Shown here piece by piece: positions 46,700-55,921 of a stretch of 64,000 bases of DNA (position 1 is the stretch's first letter; the number at the start of each line of letters is the position of its first letter). Source of the DNA: Aquatica leii (taxonomy: Eukaryota > Arthropoda > Insecta > Coleoptera > Lampyridae). The stretch spans positions 31,675,869 through 31,739,868 of the forward strand of contig CM069438.1 of NCBI GenBank assembly GCA_035610365.1. Direction: 5' to 3'. The translations under genes were made by a program, and so were the position numbers. Below the pieces are notes generated by a model. It was not told where the DNA came from. It did not search any database and saw nothing but the letters and a program-made list of their open reading frames with translations.

Positions 46700-46770
46700 C
46701 ATTGACTGTTACTTTTATGATCGAGGAAGTTGCCAAAATGGAGGAAGCTGCCGCTATCGCCACGATCCTT
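46700..46770 (+). pseudogene. CCCH zinc finger at the C-terminus of gypsy Pol, plus-strand copy
   Basis: In frame with the second half of the macro domain (frame 46614-46958): CYFYDRGSCQNGGSCRYRH, which is C-x7-C-x5-C-x3-H, a CCCH zinc finger of the RNA-binding kind. The frame runs on for about 60 more residues, but the last 128 bases lie inside the LTR and are probably not part of the original protein. The same finger with the same spacing is in the minus-strand copy at 50640-50705. Confidence 0.75.
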
Positions 46771-46817
46771 TCTACCGGTGTCGCATCCAGTTTTCTGTTC
46801 TGGGACAGAACAGTCCT

Positions 46818-46830
46818 AAAAAGGGGGCAG
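46818..46830 (+). promoter_or_regulatory. Polypurine tract
   Basis: AAAAAGGGGGCAG directly precedes the TGAAACGTTC start of the 3' LTR. It is the site where plus-strand DNA synthesis is primed in LTR retrotransposons. The minus-strand relative has AAGGAGGGAGCAG in the same place. Confidence 0.85.
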
Positions 46831-47283
46831 TGAAACGTTCTCAAATTCAAGAGCTTTCTCGAAGTTCTTATCCATCTTCTAGAACGTATATCGAAAGATA
46901 TAGAACACTCAAGAAGGATTTTCAAAATGTGTATAATTACCGAAGAAACAAATCGTAGGTCAGTTATTGCCGTAATGCGAAGACGGCAGTGTTAAGAAGA
47001 TTATTCAAGTCTAAATAAATAAGTCATTAGCGCGTGTGTCTAGATAAATATACGGAGAATAATCTTGTACGTGACTTTAGTGTAAACAAGTGTGTGAAGC
47101 TATCCGCGGACTTTATCTTATTTTCGTGTAAGTGATATAAATTAGTGTAAGTGTTTTTATTAAATATTATTAGATTTAATTAGTTCGGATAATTTAAAAG
47201 TGTACATATTTCTAGTATATGTAAGTAAAAATATTTTTCGTAGTTTAAATAAATTTTAGTAATTAGTAATAAAATTTGTTACA
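46831..47283 (+). repeat. 3' LTR of the plus-strand gypsy
   Basis: Starts TGAAACGTTC after the polypurine tract and ends TTGTTACA. It is 453 bp versus 411 bp for the 5' LTR, with many substitutions and small indels between them. Confidence 0.85.
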
Positions 47284-48900
47284 CTATTAACATTTGGTTC
47301 TGTCAGTTTTTTAATACATTTTCTTGTAATTTATCCATTTTGTGAGTTCTGTTACAAATATTTTTAGCTTTTGATTGTTGGGTTTGAATTTTAATATTTT
47401 TTATTCTCAATAACATAATTCAAAAAAATTTATGCAAATCAAGTAGAAATAGAATATCAGGAGAACAATACAACTTTTGTAGACATTTTGTATGTTTAAT
47501 TTGAATTAAATAATTTCTGCGTAAAAACAAAACAATAGAAGTAAATATTTTTATGGGAACCTGGAAGCTATTATAAAACCAATTGAATTACGTAACTCTG
47601 TGTAAACTACAACAAAATAGACCCGTTCATATAAAGCTACATGAAAAATTAACTACATGGATTTTTTTGGAATTTTGAGGTAAAACTAACACAAAATTTC
47701 TCATAATAAACAACTATGATTCTTTAAGTACGGAATGCAACTGTCAAAAATAAGTTTTTAAAAAAATTAAAAACTGGTTTTATAAAAAAATTTTGGTTTT
47801 TAATTTTTTCATGAACTTAGCTATTTTACGAAAAGTTTTTTTTGCCCAGTCATTGTGTTTGTTTTTTATCGTAAATTATAAACTTTACAAAGTTTTCTAA
47901 ACACTACCGTTATCAGCATTATCTATTTTCTGTCTTATTTCCCAATACAGTGCCCCAAAAAGTTATTAGAAAAAAAACATGTTGTTGAACACTATAAAAA
48001 CATCTAATGTGTCTATATACTAAAGAAATCATTCGTAATTACTATATATTTACAGTAATTTGCTCCAAAAGAATGATCGAGAGAAGAAAAAAACGTCATA
48101 AGTTGGGTGTGCTAAAGGATGGTGTAGTAATACAAGGAAGAAACTTGTACAAATCCTATAACAAATACAAAAATTTGTTCTGTCTAAAGATCTTTAAATT
48201 AAAAAATTGTCTCGTTCTGAATAAATAAAATTTCATCAAATCTTTTCGTATATGTTCAAGTTTTAGATTAAAAGCGTGCCATAAAATAACTAAAAAAACT
48301 ACTTACGCAAAAGGTACGTCCAATTAGAAACTAATCAAACACTAATTTTGTCACCGTGCATCTTTTCAAATTGCTTGAAAATAATTAAGTACATCCGCTG
48401 GAATTTGCCACTGTAGCGCAAATACTAACAGAAATATCATTATATTTTTACAAACTTGCGGCGTACTGTGATCGTCCTTGTAGTCAACATTTTTTTGTTT
48501 GCTTCACTAAATGCTACATATGAATAAATAAATACGAAGCGGCGTTGCGCTTCTTCTTTCTTAAGAATCTAGAAGTATGCGGCGCCTTTTTGATTACGCG
48601 ATAATGAACTTTAATCATATTTGATATGTTTTGACTTGACCCGAAAGAATTCGGAAATATTTATATATGTATTGACGCACCTTTTAAAAACCTGTTAATG
48701 CTTATTACGTTTTTTAAGTTTTTTTTTATTTGGTAATTTTGCATCTCGTCTGAATACTGTACAATGTCAATAGACTCATTTGTTTTTTTTATGATTTTGG
48801 ATTAATCGTTTTTTATAGGAAAGTGTGAAATTTCCTCATAGAGATACTCGTTAGAGTGATGCCTAAACATACGTGTAGAATATATGCAATGCAAATATGT
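47284..48900. other. A+T-rich spacer, no gene recognised
   Basis: Very A+T-rich. A 73-codon plus frame at 48007-48228 rich in Lys and Tyr has no recognisable domain and is typical of chance frames at this composition. The last four bases (ATGT) are the target duplication of the following solo LTR. Confidence 0.6.
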
Positions 48901-50136
48901 TGTTACATGCATAAATTTCAAAATGTACTACCTTGTATATTCTTGTTTGAATTCAAGTTACTGTTTCATCCTCGACGCCATCTATCAAGCATGGTTGGTC
49001 CCTTCAGGCCGAGTAAACGAAAAGTCGTCATTTTTACTTCACGTCGTTCGCTATGCCTGCGTGAATTACAATTGATTTCTTAAAACATCCACGTGTTGTG
49101 ACACGATGTATAATGAAAACATCTTAGTTAATTTATTCAACGTAGGGTGTCTTCTATTTTTTTTCGAATTTAAAGTAACGTAACGTGCTACCTACCGAAT
49201 GTGTTTTCTTGTCGGTACAAGTTTAACATCTACGATGGAAAAGTTCTAGAAGGAAACATTAGACCTACGAACACTGCGATACAAGGGCAGATACGATTAA
49301 TATTTCTATTCGTAAGCAATAGAAGTTTTAACTAATACCACTTTGGACGAAAGTGCATATGTAACAGCATACGATACGTTTCGGTTCTTTTACCATTTAT
49401 AAATGTTACTTTTTACCTGTTGTAGAGTTTGTGAGTCACCAGGTAGACACGATTCTTTTCAGGTAGTTTGATTACAGTAAGCCAGTAGGAAAACGTTTTT
49501 TGAAAGTACACCTGAAGTCAATTTTTGATTTTAACTATTCGCTGTCGCTACGGTGCTGTTCATGAATCATATTTACTAATCGTGTCGAAACGTTTAAAAT
49601 GATTTGCTTCTTTTTACTATTAGTCAATTAGTTTAAGTTAAATTGCCATCGCATGCTGATTACGTCAACTGTCAATTATTATTGTTAATGTAATTTACTT
49701 ACAAAGATTTTTGTATGTCCTGGCCGTTACACTTAGTATTGGAGTGTATTGTGAGTTGCCGATACTTTCTGTGTTTTAGTACTTACGTATACTTATACTC
49801 AAACTAAATTTACTTACTGTGATGCTATTAAATTATATCTGATTGTTATTGATTCAAATTTTAATCTAAGTTATCCTTCTAACATTAATTAAAGTACAAC
49901 TCATGTAAACGATTTGGTTTCTTTCTTCGATTTCTCCAGCTTTACGAACGAACGAACGAAAATACAAGTTTTGGGGCTTCTGTGCTGATCTAACAGGACC
50001 TATATCTGCAAATCGAGATATGGCGCCCATTAGAATAAACTTATCACTTGAACCTCTCCTCTCTCCGATAGGTATTGTTTCAATCCTACATCGAGTTGGC
50101 CTTGCAGTATTCGTAAATTATTAGAAGCTTGTAACA
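48901..50136 (+). repeat. Solo LTR, family A, copy 2 (1236 bp)
   Basis: Starts TGTTACATGCATAA, ends AGCTTGTAACA and is flanked by ATGT on both sides (48897-48900 and 50137-50140). Homologous along its length to 43937-45219 with scattered differences. No internal coding region, so a solo LTR. Confidence 0.92.
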
Positions 50137-50140
50137 ATGT

Positions 50141-50600
50141 ATAAAACAATTATCTTTATAGGTACTAAAAATACTACTAAATGTTTTAACTGGAACTATG
50201 TAGACGAAAAAGGCTTATATCGATCCAAAATACACAGTTGAAGTACTAGACGTCTTAGAAAAATCGTCTACTTATGGTAAATACAAAATGCATTTAACAA
50301 ACCCAAGAGACACGAGAGGTTTTGGAAGATGAAGAAATAGGTGACCGTAAATCTTCTTAATTTCGTCGTCATTTGAGTTAGCGCTCAATCTCAAACGACC
50401 TACGTACTCTTTGTTTGGGACGCTTACCACCGCTACACAGTAAACGTATTATCTGATGCAACTGCCGACGCGCCTTGATTACACAATGAATCCACTCGTT
50501 TGTTGCAAGTTCTATTTATATCCGGAACGTTATCTTCTTATCGCTTCCAGGACTTCATTTTCATTAACCTTCGAACACTTTTCGGAAACAGAACGTAATA
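50141..50600 (-). repeat. Region holding the 3' LTR start of the minus-strand gypsy
   Basis: On the minus strand the sequence just beyond the polypurine tract begins TATTACGTTC at 50600, comparable to TGAAACGTTC of the plus-strand copy. I could not follow clear LTR similarity further than this start, so the LTR is diverged, truncated or of another subfamily. A short plus-strand coding-looking stretch (VEVLDVLEKSSTYGKYKM near 50230) is unassigned. Confidence 0.4.
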
Positions 50601-50613
50601 CTGCTCCCTCCTT
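50601..50613 (-). promoter_or_regulatory. Polypurine tract of the minus-strand gypsy
   Basis: On the minus strand AAGGAGGGAGCAG, equivalent to AAAAAGGGGGCAG of the plus-strand copy, followed by TATTACGTTC. It lies 14 bases after the end of the zinc-finger frame, so coding reaches almost to the LTR. Confidence 0.7.
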
Positions 50614-50626
50614 AGATCGTTCTGTC

Positions 50627-50983
50627 TCAGAACCGGTTCAAACGCATGGGGTCATGACGGTAAGCACAATACTGTCTATTTCTGCATCGTTCTTGTTGAT
50701 AAAAATAACAGTCTACGGTCTTGTCGTTCCCGGTCGTGTTTCTCAAGTTATAGCTGAAAACCAATATTTGAGCTTGTGTACCCCGGAACATAACTTCTAC
50801 CATATCCCGCACTATCCTCCAATTCACTTGATTTAAACCGCAGCCAAGCTTGGGGACCGCCAGTTTTCTGATGTTGTTTCGCATGACGTGGTTTCTCAGC
50901 TCAGCAGTTTCTATATTCGGGCTTCTAATCAAACAACTCCTAGGTGACTAAGTAGTAAATGGACCGTTGTTGATATTGTATCT
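50627..50983 (-). pseudogene. C-terminal half of macro domain and CCCH finger, minus-strand copy
   Basis: After two stops the reading continues as frame 50627-50932: ELRNHVMRNNIRKLAVPKLG, then CGLNQVNWRIVRDMVEVMFR and QILVFSY, the end of the macro domain. The VTKK-like block expected before it is not recognisable here. The residue after GCGL is Asn, as in the plus-strand copy, where TARG1-type enzymes have the catalytic Asp. Twelve residues later comes CYFYQQERCRNRQYCAYRH: C-x7-C-x5-C-x3-H, a CCCH zinc finger with the same spacing as in the plus-strand copy. The frame ends 8 residues after the finger, which is probably close to the true Pol end. Confidence 0.75.
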
Positions 50984-51500
50984 TCAAAACTCTTCTAACT
51001 GTAGGTCGTTGTTAACAAAGTTCATCCAAGCGTCCAAACTTAAACTTTTAAATACCACGACAATCCCTCTGGACATCAGCAAGTTTTGGGCAACACGGTG
51101 TGCAAGGGCGCAGTCTTTCGTTACGTCAAATAGATTTTGTTGTACTTCTGTAGTCACTCCAAATCTTGCTTTCGCGGTTCCATTATAGGTCGACATAAAC
51201 CACTCGAAGTCTTTCGTATCGTCGTTATTTATCACTATATTAAACACTTTCATGTCTTCATCGTCGTCTGTGTTGTTGCCGGCGTAGAGAGCCAACTGAT
51301 TGATGTGTACCACCTTTGGTTTGCCTCTTGGTAACTTTGGTACGCGGTAGATGACGTCATTTATTTTTGCCGAAATGGCGTAAGGGCCTTTCCATTGCCG
51401 CTGTAACTTTGGAGTCAACCCTCGTTTTTGTTGTAAGTTGTACAATCAAACAAGGTCACCAGGTTCAAACTCTCATTCTCTGGTCCTTACGTCATATTGA
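50984..51500 (-). pseudogene. Integrase C-terminus fused to N-terminal half of macro domain
   Basis: One uninterrupted frame (51445-50984, 153 codons) contains both parts. First, LYNLQQKRGLTPKLQRQWKG with GPY, INDVIYRVPK and the usual integrase tail KPKVVHINQL. Then an acidic spacer of about 35 residues (NNTDDDEDM...), then YNGTAKARFGV and NLFDVTKDCALAHRVAQNLL-MSRGIVVVFK. The DLF...LAH...MS-GI...FK pattern is the first half of TARG1/OARD1-like macro domains (adenine-binding Asp region, His, glycine loop). This is the direct evidence that the macro domain belongs to the Pol polyprotein. The frame stops after QLEEF. Confidence 0.78.
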
Positions 51501-51663
51501 TCCTCAATTCGGTCACTGGCGATTAGGTTGTTCTTTCGGACGTTATCGTGAATGCTCTGCCTTCTCTTCTTGAGTTACGCCCCTGATCTAAATAAAGCTC
51601 TAACGGAACCACGAAGCGGCAAAAAACCTCTTTCGCTTACACATCCGCAACAGTTGTGGCTAC

Positions 51664-51899
51664 TTGATTCGGTATCGCGCACGCTTCCGTCTATTTGGTG
51701 AAATAATCCATGGCCACAAGAATGTACTTGTTGCTCTGTTTCATTTCTGGGAACAGATTTACGATGTCAATTGCTGCGATGTCAAATTTAATAAGCGCGT
51801 GCTTATTCACTTTCCGGTTTTGGTGCAATACAGACGACCTTCCTATTTCTACGACCAACGAGGCTTTCACCATTAAGTTATTTTACGCCGTTCCACGTG
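51664..51899 (-). pseudogene. Integrase catalytic core, start only, minus-strand copy
   Basis: Frame 51691-51873: KFDIAAIDIVNLFPEM and SNKYILVAMDYFTK, the first catalytic Asp region of the D,D-35-E integrase core. The chain stops after DYFTK; a short continuation (EACAIPNQVATT) is visible in the same region after a stop. The second Asp and the Glu are deleted before the C-terminal domain begins. Confidence 0.8.
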
Positions 51900-52835
51900 A
51901 ATAAGCTAATTAGTGGAAGCTTAGTCGGGCGGATTTCCATTCCCCCCACATGTCTCTTTTATCGGTGAAGATAACAAACAGATGGCATATTTGGGGAAAC
52001 ATTTCCATGACGTCAGGTTACTAAAACTTAACTATTCACACCGACAAGAGGTTGAAAACCTTAAAATTGCGATTTCTTTTGAGAGGAGCTGCTACCATCA
52101 ATTGCTACGTTAAGTCGAAGGGAAACGCTGCGCGTTTGCTATCTCAAATAATTGTATGCTTTGAAAACGAAATTTATTTGTGTTGACGCTGTATGTACAT
52201 TTTGTGTTAGATTTATTATTACGTTTTAGGTAACACAAGTACGGAATTAGCTAATCCCCTACTGGATAAAACCTAACTGTGAGTATTACAATTTCTAATT
52301 TTCCGATTAGTACTTTGTTGGTCATGTCGATTGTTGACCGTACGTGCATGTTAAGTTAACACAATTAATAATAAGATCAATTCGTGCCTCACAAAGTCGT
52401 ATGCAGTGCGCGTTGAGTCTCTAAGGCTTCAATTGTTTTTGTTATATACATAGTCATTCTTTCTTCAAATGTAAAAGTTTAGACCGACAAAGTCAGTTTA
52501 CTGTACGACGTGTTGCCCAGTATAAGGCGTAATTTATATTTTCTCCGACCCATGTATTAACGTTTGGAAAATTTACGGAATTATATTTATGTACCTTCTT
52601 CGTCCTCTTTGGAATTATTTCTGTGATAAAATAAATATATATTCTGTGTTATTACTTCTCCCGTATTATTTGTTCTTTTCCAGTACAGTTAAACAATATC
52701 TTCCTAATTTAATCTTTCGTCGTTTTGGCGTCTTTTTAGATTTTATTTATAATTTAGCATCACAAAGTCTGCGATTCCCACTCTGGGACAACTGTGTTAG
52801 CCGTTGCTTTTTTTTGGTTATACGAAAAAAAGTGT
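51900..52835. other. Unexplained 0.93 kb insert inside the gypsy integrase
   Basis: A+T-rich sequence lying between the zinc-binding region and the catalytic core of the integrase, which are normally adjacent. On the minus strand the right edge reads TGTTACACTTTTTTTCG, which could be an LTR start, but I found no convincing second terminus or target duplication. No coding region. Probably another solo LTR or a MITE-like element. Confidence 0.45.
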
Positions 52836-52997
52836 AACACACTCCTTTACATCTTGTTTGCAGTTCACCCAATAGAACCTTTTCTTGACCTTTTTAAGCG
52901 TCCTCTTCACACCGAAATGTCCTCTAGAAGTTCCGTCATCAGTGCCATAACTAGTCGTCGTATCAAGTAAAATCGCGTCCTTCTTTGGTAAGTCTTC
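52836..52997 (-). pseudogene. Integrase zinc-binding (HHCC) region, minus-strand copy
   Basis: SRGHFGVKRTLKKVKKRFYW followed by CKQDVKEC: the typical gypsy integrase N-terminal block in which the second His and the first Cys sit. The partner Cys is lost where unrelated sequence begins at about 52835. Confidence 0.75.
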
Positions 52998-53780
52998 TCA
53001 GCGGTTTTGCAATGTTGGCAAATCCCACCACGAATCCGCGATAATACGTGCACAATCCAAGAGAACTGCAAAGTTTGTAATTATTGCTTGATTTTGGACT
53101 GCCTTAATTTTATCAGGGTCGGCCATCATTTCCGTCCTGGATACAATATGTGGTAAATACTTAACTTCTTTTCTAAAGATATGGCACTTTTTTAGATTTA
53201 ATTTTAGGTGTGCACCTCGCAATCGTTGAAACACTTCTTGCTTGATTTTTAAATGATTTTCGAACAATTTTCCAACTACAATCACGTCGTCCAAATACAC
53301 CAGACACGTCTTGCAAGACAGTCCTTGCAAGGTTGTCTCTATCAAACGCTTGAAAGTCGCAGGAGCGTGGCACAACTCAAACGGCATAACCTTAAATTGC
53401 CATAAATCTGTTCCTATCGTAAACGCAGTTTTCTCGCGATTCTTTGGTTCCAAGTTCACTTGTCAATAGCTACTTTCCAAATCCAAAGTGGAAAACCATT
53501 GCGAATCAGATAGGGTATCTAAACTGTCGTCAATTTGGAGTAACGGGTAACTATCTTTCTTGGTGTCCTCATTGAGTTGTCTATAATCAACACAAAATCT
53601 TGTTGGCCCATCCTTGTTTTTCACCAAGACCACTGGAAATGACCACGGACTGTTAGATGATTCGATCACACCCTGAGTTTATATTTTGGCGATTATCTTC
53701 TCGGCTTCTTTTCGCTTGGCCAAGAGAAAGCGGACTTGGATATTGTCGGATAGGTTGATTATCGCCAGTATTGATTTTGT
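52998..53780 (-). pseudogene. Gypsy reverse transcriptase, minus-strand copy
   Basis: Frame 53463-53669: SPWSFPVVLVKNKDGPTRFC, VDYRQLN, SYPLLQIDDSLDTL and WFSTLDLESSY. After one stop, frame 52998-53459: REKTAFTIGTDLWQFKVMPF, HAPATFKRLIETTLQGLS, the catalytic LVYLDDVIVVG intact, QEVFQRLRGAHLKLNLKKCH. After DPDKIKAVQ the alignment breaks: the rest of RT and RNase H are missing and a short remnant (IIADSWWDLPTLQNR) leads to the integrase start. Inactive because of the stop and deletion, although catalytic residues remain. Confidence 0.85.
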
Positions 53781-53864
53781 ATTTCACGAGTTCTTTCTTT
53801 AGAGTTATCATCCATTGCAAACACGTCTTGGTACTGCTAGATTAATTTCTTGATTTCAATGCGC

Positions 53865-54110
53865 TCAAAATCTTGACACCTTGAAGTCGCCGTTTCCAGT
53901 AACTGTTGAGGACATTTTTTTTGCTGATGGGTTTTCAACAATGTTTGCACATTTCAGAACGCGAGACACCGACGTAGATTGTCCTATCACAGTGTTCTTC
54001 TCCAAAGTTACCCGGTTTGAACTAGTATTCGTGATTCTAACTGGTACTACGTTTTTGACCTTTACTAGAGCTGTACCAACCAGTAAAAGCAAATATTTCA
54101 TTTTCAGTTA
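53865..54110 (-). pseudogene. Gypsy Pol linker after protease, minus-strand copy
   Basis: The frame 53865-54101 reads GTALVKVKNVVPVRITNTSSNRVTLEKNT, which matches the linker of the plus-strand element (LVRVKNTMPVRILN). It joins protease and RT in the polyprotein; a frameshift separates it from RT. Confidence 0.75.
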
Positions 54111-54161
54111 GTTCGATGCTACAAATGGAACCTTCCCGTAGATCTCCATCTAGACGTCCCA

Positions 54162-55130
54162 TTACAACGCTTTCAGTTCGTCCAGGAAAACGAAATATTT
54201 TACTAGAATAACCCTCACCTTTTCATCTTTCGATGAATGAAAAGGAATTTCTTCGTTCTCTAGTTTGAGGACATCATTTTCCATGTCTAAATGGAATTCA
54301 CACTTTCTTATAATTTTTTCTTTATTTGTCCGCCCTTTATCCTTTAGTTTTTTTGCTGTTTGATTGCCCATTTTCTCTCCGCTTTCTCTGCTCAGCTCCC
54401 TGTCTCTGTCGTTCCATATGTATCTTTCTCCGTCTATCTCCATTTTCCTGTGAGTATGGATAGGATCCATACTCTTTTCCCTTCCGCTCTGTTCATTATT
54501 TCTACGTATACTCTCTTTTCTTCTCATGTCAAATTTCCTCTTCTCCGCCATCACCTTTTGCTTTTCCTCCCATCGTCCCATTTCCGCCACCACCATATCA
54601 TTTTCCTTCTCTCTATTTATCAGTCACCTTTTTAACTTCTACTTTCACGTTTCATTTTTCTTCCAGCATCAATACTCATTCTCTTTGTGGTTTTCTATTT
54701 CTCCACCCCTTTATTAGAATATTATTTTCCTTTTTCATCTTTCCTCATTTTCCGCTTTTTTCTCCAGTTTTTCTATTCTCTTTACCATTTCCTCTTTTTG
54801 TTTCTTCCACTTCATTTTCGTTCCTCCCATTTCTTCTATGATTTCTTGCCTTATTCCTTGCATGTTTTATTCCATCTGTTTCATCATCTCTCTCATTAAT
54901 TCCTTTAGTTCCCACATTTCTTTCTTTTTTTCTCTTTCCTTTTTTTGCTATTGAGCTGTTTCGTTCGTTTTCCTCAGTTATCTTTTTAATGTCCGGTGAT
55001 CTTATAGTTTTCTTCTTTTTTCCAAATATTTGTTGTCTGTCCTTTTCCTCTTCCTCTCTCTCTTTTATTCATTTCTTTCTCCTTTTGATTGCTCTCTGTA
55101 TTTTCTTTTCTTTCTTTTCGTGTTTAAAAC
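54162..55130 (-). pseudogene. LINE ORF1 fragment joined to gypsy protease end
   Basis: On the minus strand, from about 55130 down, a strongly purine-rich coding strand encodes a coiled coil (KEMWELKELMREMMKQME, a stop, NMQGIRQEIIEEMGG) and then MVVAEMGRWEEKQKVMAEKR and MEIDGERYIWNDRDREL, which resemble the RNA-binding C-terminal domain of insect LINE ORF1 proteins. Without a break the same frame (54162-54596) goes on into FHLDMENDVLKLENEEIPFH at about 54300, the end of the gypsy protease. The LINE part lacks ORF2, which is unusual for LINE insertions because they lose the 5' end, so a deletion or template switch probably made the junction. No function expected. Confidence 0.65.
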
Positions 55131-55271
55131 GTCACACTTGTAGTGATTTCGCTTTAATTTCGTATTAAATGCAATCCGGTTGATGTTATTGATTATAGTT
55201 GTTTTCGTTGACCGATGCCATTTTCTTCACAAACAACGTCTGCTCTTAGACCAGGATTCAAACGTATTTTT
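55131..55271. other. Spacer between LINE fragment and MITE
   Basis: No feature recognised; it may belong to the 5' end of the LINE fragment. Confidence 0.4.
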
Positions 55272-55644
55272 AGTCCCGTTTCACATGAAGCGTACGATAC
55301 GTACTACATAGAGCGTAAAGCGTTCAAATTCTTTCACTTGAAACAATAATAACATGGATTTGAAATAATCTACACAAACGTTGTTGCCATTGTTACACCT
55401 TCCATCGTCGTGAAGAGCAAAAACAGAAGTGAAAAAGGGTACACATGGCAAACTTGCATATCAGTTAATATCGTGACGTAGTATGTGAAAGGAATATATA
55501 GATGCTACGCTACCACGCGCCGTTTAGATACGGGGAGCCGTAAGTATTGTGTTAGATAACGCACCTATGTGAAACCTTGATGTATAAACCTATTTTTAAA
55601 CGTAGGACGTAGCGTATACCATACGCTTCATGTGAAACGGGACT
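55272..55644. mobile_element. MITE with 22 bp terminal inverted repeats
   Basis: The left end AGTCCCGTTTCACATGAAGC and the right end GCTTCATGTGAAACGGGACT are exact inverted copies. The element is 373 bp and noncoding, with further inverted similarity inside (CGTACGATACGTAC near the left, GGACGTAGCGTATACC near the right). TTT lies directly outside both ends and may be the target duplication. The transposase superfamily is unknown. Confidence 0.85.
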
Positions 55645-55921
55645 TTTAACATACTACGATACTGTACCAAAGACCATATTGGTCTTTGACTATACTAATA
55701 AAGATAAAATTATTAAAAGCTAACGAGAATGAAATTTTTGAAATGTTCTAAGCTTCTCACATTGAAATTTATAACAAAAAGTAAAACTAAAATTAGAACT
55801 TAATAAACCTTTTCCGACTTTTCAAAAGTTATTGTCAATAGTGTAATTGCATTAAAATACTTGAAATATTTATTTCATATATAAAACACCTTTATAAAAA
55901 TTGTAATCTAAAAAAGTAACA
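55645..55921. other. A+T-rich spacer downstream of the dehydrogenase gene
   Basis: Contains the 3' untranslated region of the minus-strand gene ending at 55922. On the minus strand an AATAAA-like signal may be present in the T-rich plus sequence around 55865; no other feature was seen. Confidence 0.4.

Larger units (their letters stand above)
39848..47283 (+). mobile_element. Ty3/gypsy element with macro domain and CCCH finger, plus-strand copy
   Basis: Order: 5' LTR, gag, foreign LTR insertion, protease, RT interrupted by a solo LTR, truncated RNase H fused to the integrase C-terminus, macro domain, CCCH zinc finger, polypurine tract, 3' LTR. The LTRs are 411 and 453 bp and clearly diverged, so the insertion is old. 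The 4 bases outside the LTRs (ATAT left, CTAT right) match at three of four positions, a weak target duplication. Large internal deletions, stops and frameshifts mean it is not autonomous. The domains after integrase are the unusual part and are shared with the minus-strand copy at 50.4-54.3 kb. Confidence 0.82.
50601..54305 (-). mobile_element. Ty3/gypsy element with macro domain and CCCH finger, minus-strand copy
   Basis: Reading downward: protease end (54300-54210), linker (54101-53865), RT (53770-53090), integrase zinc-binding region (52990-52840), an unexplained insert (about 52835-51900), integrase core start (51873-51690), integrase C-terminus (about 51490-51250), macro domain (about 51190-50750), CCCH finger (50705-50640), polypurine tract (50613-50601). 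Gag and the protease start are absent, replaced by LINE ORF1 sequence joined at about 54305. RNase H and the integrase catalytic end are deleted. It is homologous to the plus-strand copy but clearly a separate, diverged insertion. Confidence 0.82.

Noticed and set aside
48007..48228. 73-codon Lys/Tyr-rich plus frame
   Set aside because: A+T-rich context, no motif and no neighbouring gene structure.
54360..54899. Ser/Phe-rich plus-strand frames
   Set aside because: They are the antisense of the purine-rich LINE ORF1 coding strand.
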